A stretch of DNA of 5,980 bases, from positions 1-5,980 of the forward strand of contig DXNX01000151.1 in NCBI GenBank assembly GCA_019413245.1, given 5' to 3'. The notes beneath the pieces are model-generated. The model had not been told where the DNA came from. It saw only the letters and a program-made list of their open reading frames with translations, and made no database searches. Positions within the stretch are counted from its first letter, which is position 1. Each line of letters opens with the position of its first letter. The DNA is from Oscillospiraceae bacterium (GTDB lineage Bacteria; Bacillota; Clostridia; Oscillospirales; Ruminococcaceae). Positions 5,586 to 5,980 of this stretch are shown one piece after another. Position numbers and translations under genes: made by a program.

Positions 5586-5594
5586 ATTATAACA
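5586..5594 (-). promoter_or_regulatory. Extended -10 promoter of ppaC
   Basis: On the minus strand TGTTATAAT (5594-5586) is a perfect TATAAT preceded by the extended -10 TGN motif. No clear -35 box stands at 16-18 bp, which is tolerable for an extended -10 promoter. Transcription would start near 5579, about 50 nt before the ppaC ATG. A 6-bp dyad, TGTTAT-N4-ATAACA (5579-5594), covers the -10 region. Confidence 0.65.
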
Positions 5595-5617
5595 TGCGAA
5601 AATCTTTTTTGCGATTC

Positions 5618-5646
5618 TTGACAGCAAACGCGTTCTGACGTACAAT
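5618..5646 (+). promoter_or_regulatory. Promoter of typA
   Basis: A perfect TTGACA (5618-5623) and TACAAT (5641-5646) are separated by exactly 17 bp, a strong sigma-A type promoter on the plus strand. Transcription would start near 5653, leaving a leader of about 73 nt that opens with an alternating GT/GC run (about 5650-5664). It stands back to back with the ppaC promoter, with about 24 bp between the two cores. Confidence 0.85.
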
Positions 5647-5725
5647 TAAAATGTGTGTGCGTGTGGTGGGTTTTTCCCGCCCCATGCTGGATTTGTGAAC
5701 AGACGAAAAAGAGGGATACAAGTAT

Positions 5726-5980
5726 ATGATTCGGGAAAATCTTCGCAACATTGCCATTATCGCCCACGTCGACCATGGCAAGACGACGCTGGTTGACCAG
5801 ATGCTGAAGCAATCCGGCGCTTTCCGCGCCAATCAGCAGGTGGCCGAGCGCGTCATGGACTCCGGCGATATCGAGCGCGAGCGCGGCATCACCATTCTGG
5901 CCAAGAACTGCTCCTGCGTATATGAAGGCGTCAAGATCAACATCGTCGACACCCCGGGCCACGCCGACTTCGGCGGCGAG
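5726..5980 (+). CDS. typA: Translational GTPase TypA/BipA, N-terminal 85 residues (cut by window end)
   Basis: The frame from ATG 5726 is open to the last base of the window and encodes the start of the G domain of a ribosome-binding translational GTPase. Visible are the P-loop AHVDHGKTT (residues 13-21), the switch I / G2 region ERERGITILAKN (about 51-62), and the G3 motif DTPGHADFGGE (75-85). The MDSGDIERERGITILAKN stretch is the typical TypA/BipA form and separates it from LepA, EF-G and the Tet(M)-type protection proteins. TypA acts on the 70S ribosome and supports ribosome assembly and growth at low temperature or under stress. The start is supported by GAGGGA at 5711-5716, 9 nt upstream. 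The full protein is usually about 600 aa, so most of the gene lies beyond the window. Confidence 0.96.
   Translation, partial: MIRENLRNIAIIAHVDHGKTTLVDQMLKQSGAFRANQQVAERVMDSGDIERERGITILAKNCSCVYEGVKINIVDTPGHADFGGE

Noticed and set aside
5528..5962. N-terminal extension of ppaC upstream of 5527
   Set aside because: It would cross both divergent promoters and the antisense of the typA start. The ATG at 5527 has a good ribosome binding site and begins right before the conserved DHH motif I.

Overview
The window looks like a GC-rich, low-repeat chromosomal segment of a Gram-positive Clostridia member, probably of the Ruminococcaceae/Oscillospiraceae type (relatives of Faecalibacterium, Gemmiger or Subdoligranulum). 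This placement is an inference. It rests on strong Shine-Dalgarno sequences before every gene, sigma-A type promoters in AT-rich gaps between GC-rich genes, intrinsic terminators with U6 tails, and a family II pyrophosphatase of the CBS type. I see no insertion sequence, CRISPR array, attachment site or replication origin.

Layout from left to right. Positions 1-53 hold the 5' part of a tRNA-Arg(ACG) on the minus strand, with a clear promoter at 74-102. A minus-strand regulator gene (146-1366) encodes an AfsR/SARP-like winged helix plus BTAD protein with a degenerate GGDEF-like C-terminus; its own promoter is at 1428-1456. Next comes a two-gene minus-strand unit: a 12-helix MFS transporter (2308-3528) followed 28 nt later by a membrane-anchored protein with three PASTA repeats (1545-2279), closed by an intrinsic terminator at 1469-1505. 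Upstream of the transporter, 3529-3865 is a structured leader rather than empty sequence. It contains a promoter, a 15-codon reading frame with a strong ribosome binding site, several alternative stem-loops, and a strong intrinsic terminator about 75 nt before the transporter start. Finally, a CBS-domain manganese-dependent inorganic pyrophosphatase (ppaC, 3866-5527, minus) and the start of the ribosome-associated GTPase gene typA (from 5726, plus, cut by the window end) are transcribed divergently from a 198-nt gap holding a promoter for each.

ppaC, typA and the tRNA are housekeeping genes. The transporter/PASTA pair has the layout of a conditionally expressed efflux operon controlled by transcription attenuation: translation of, or ribosome stalling on, the 15-residue leader peptide would decide whether the terminator forms. 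That leader is the most interesting part of the window. The regulator with a dead cyclase-like domain and the kinase-free PASTA protein are secondary points of interest.
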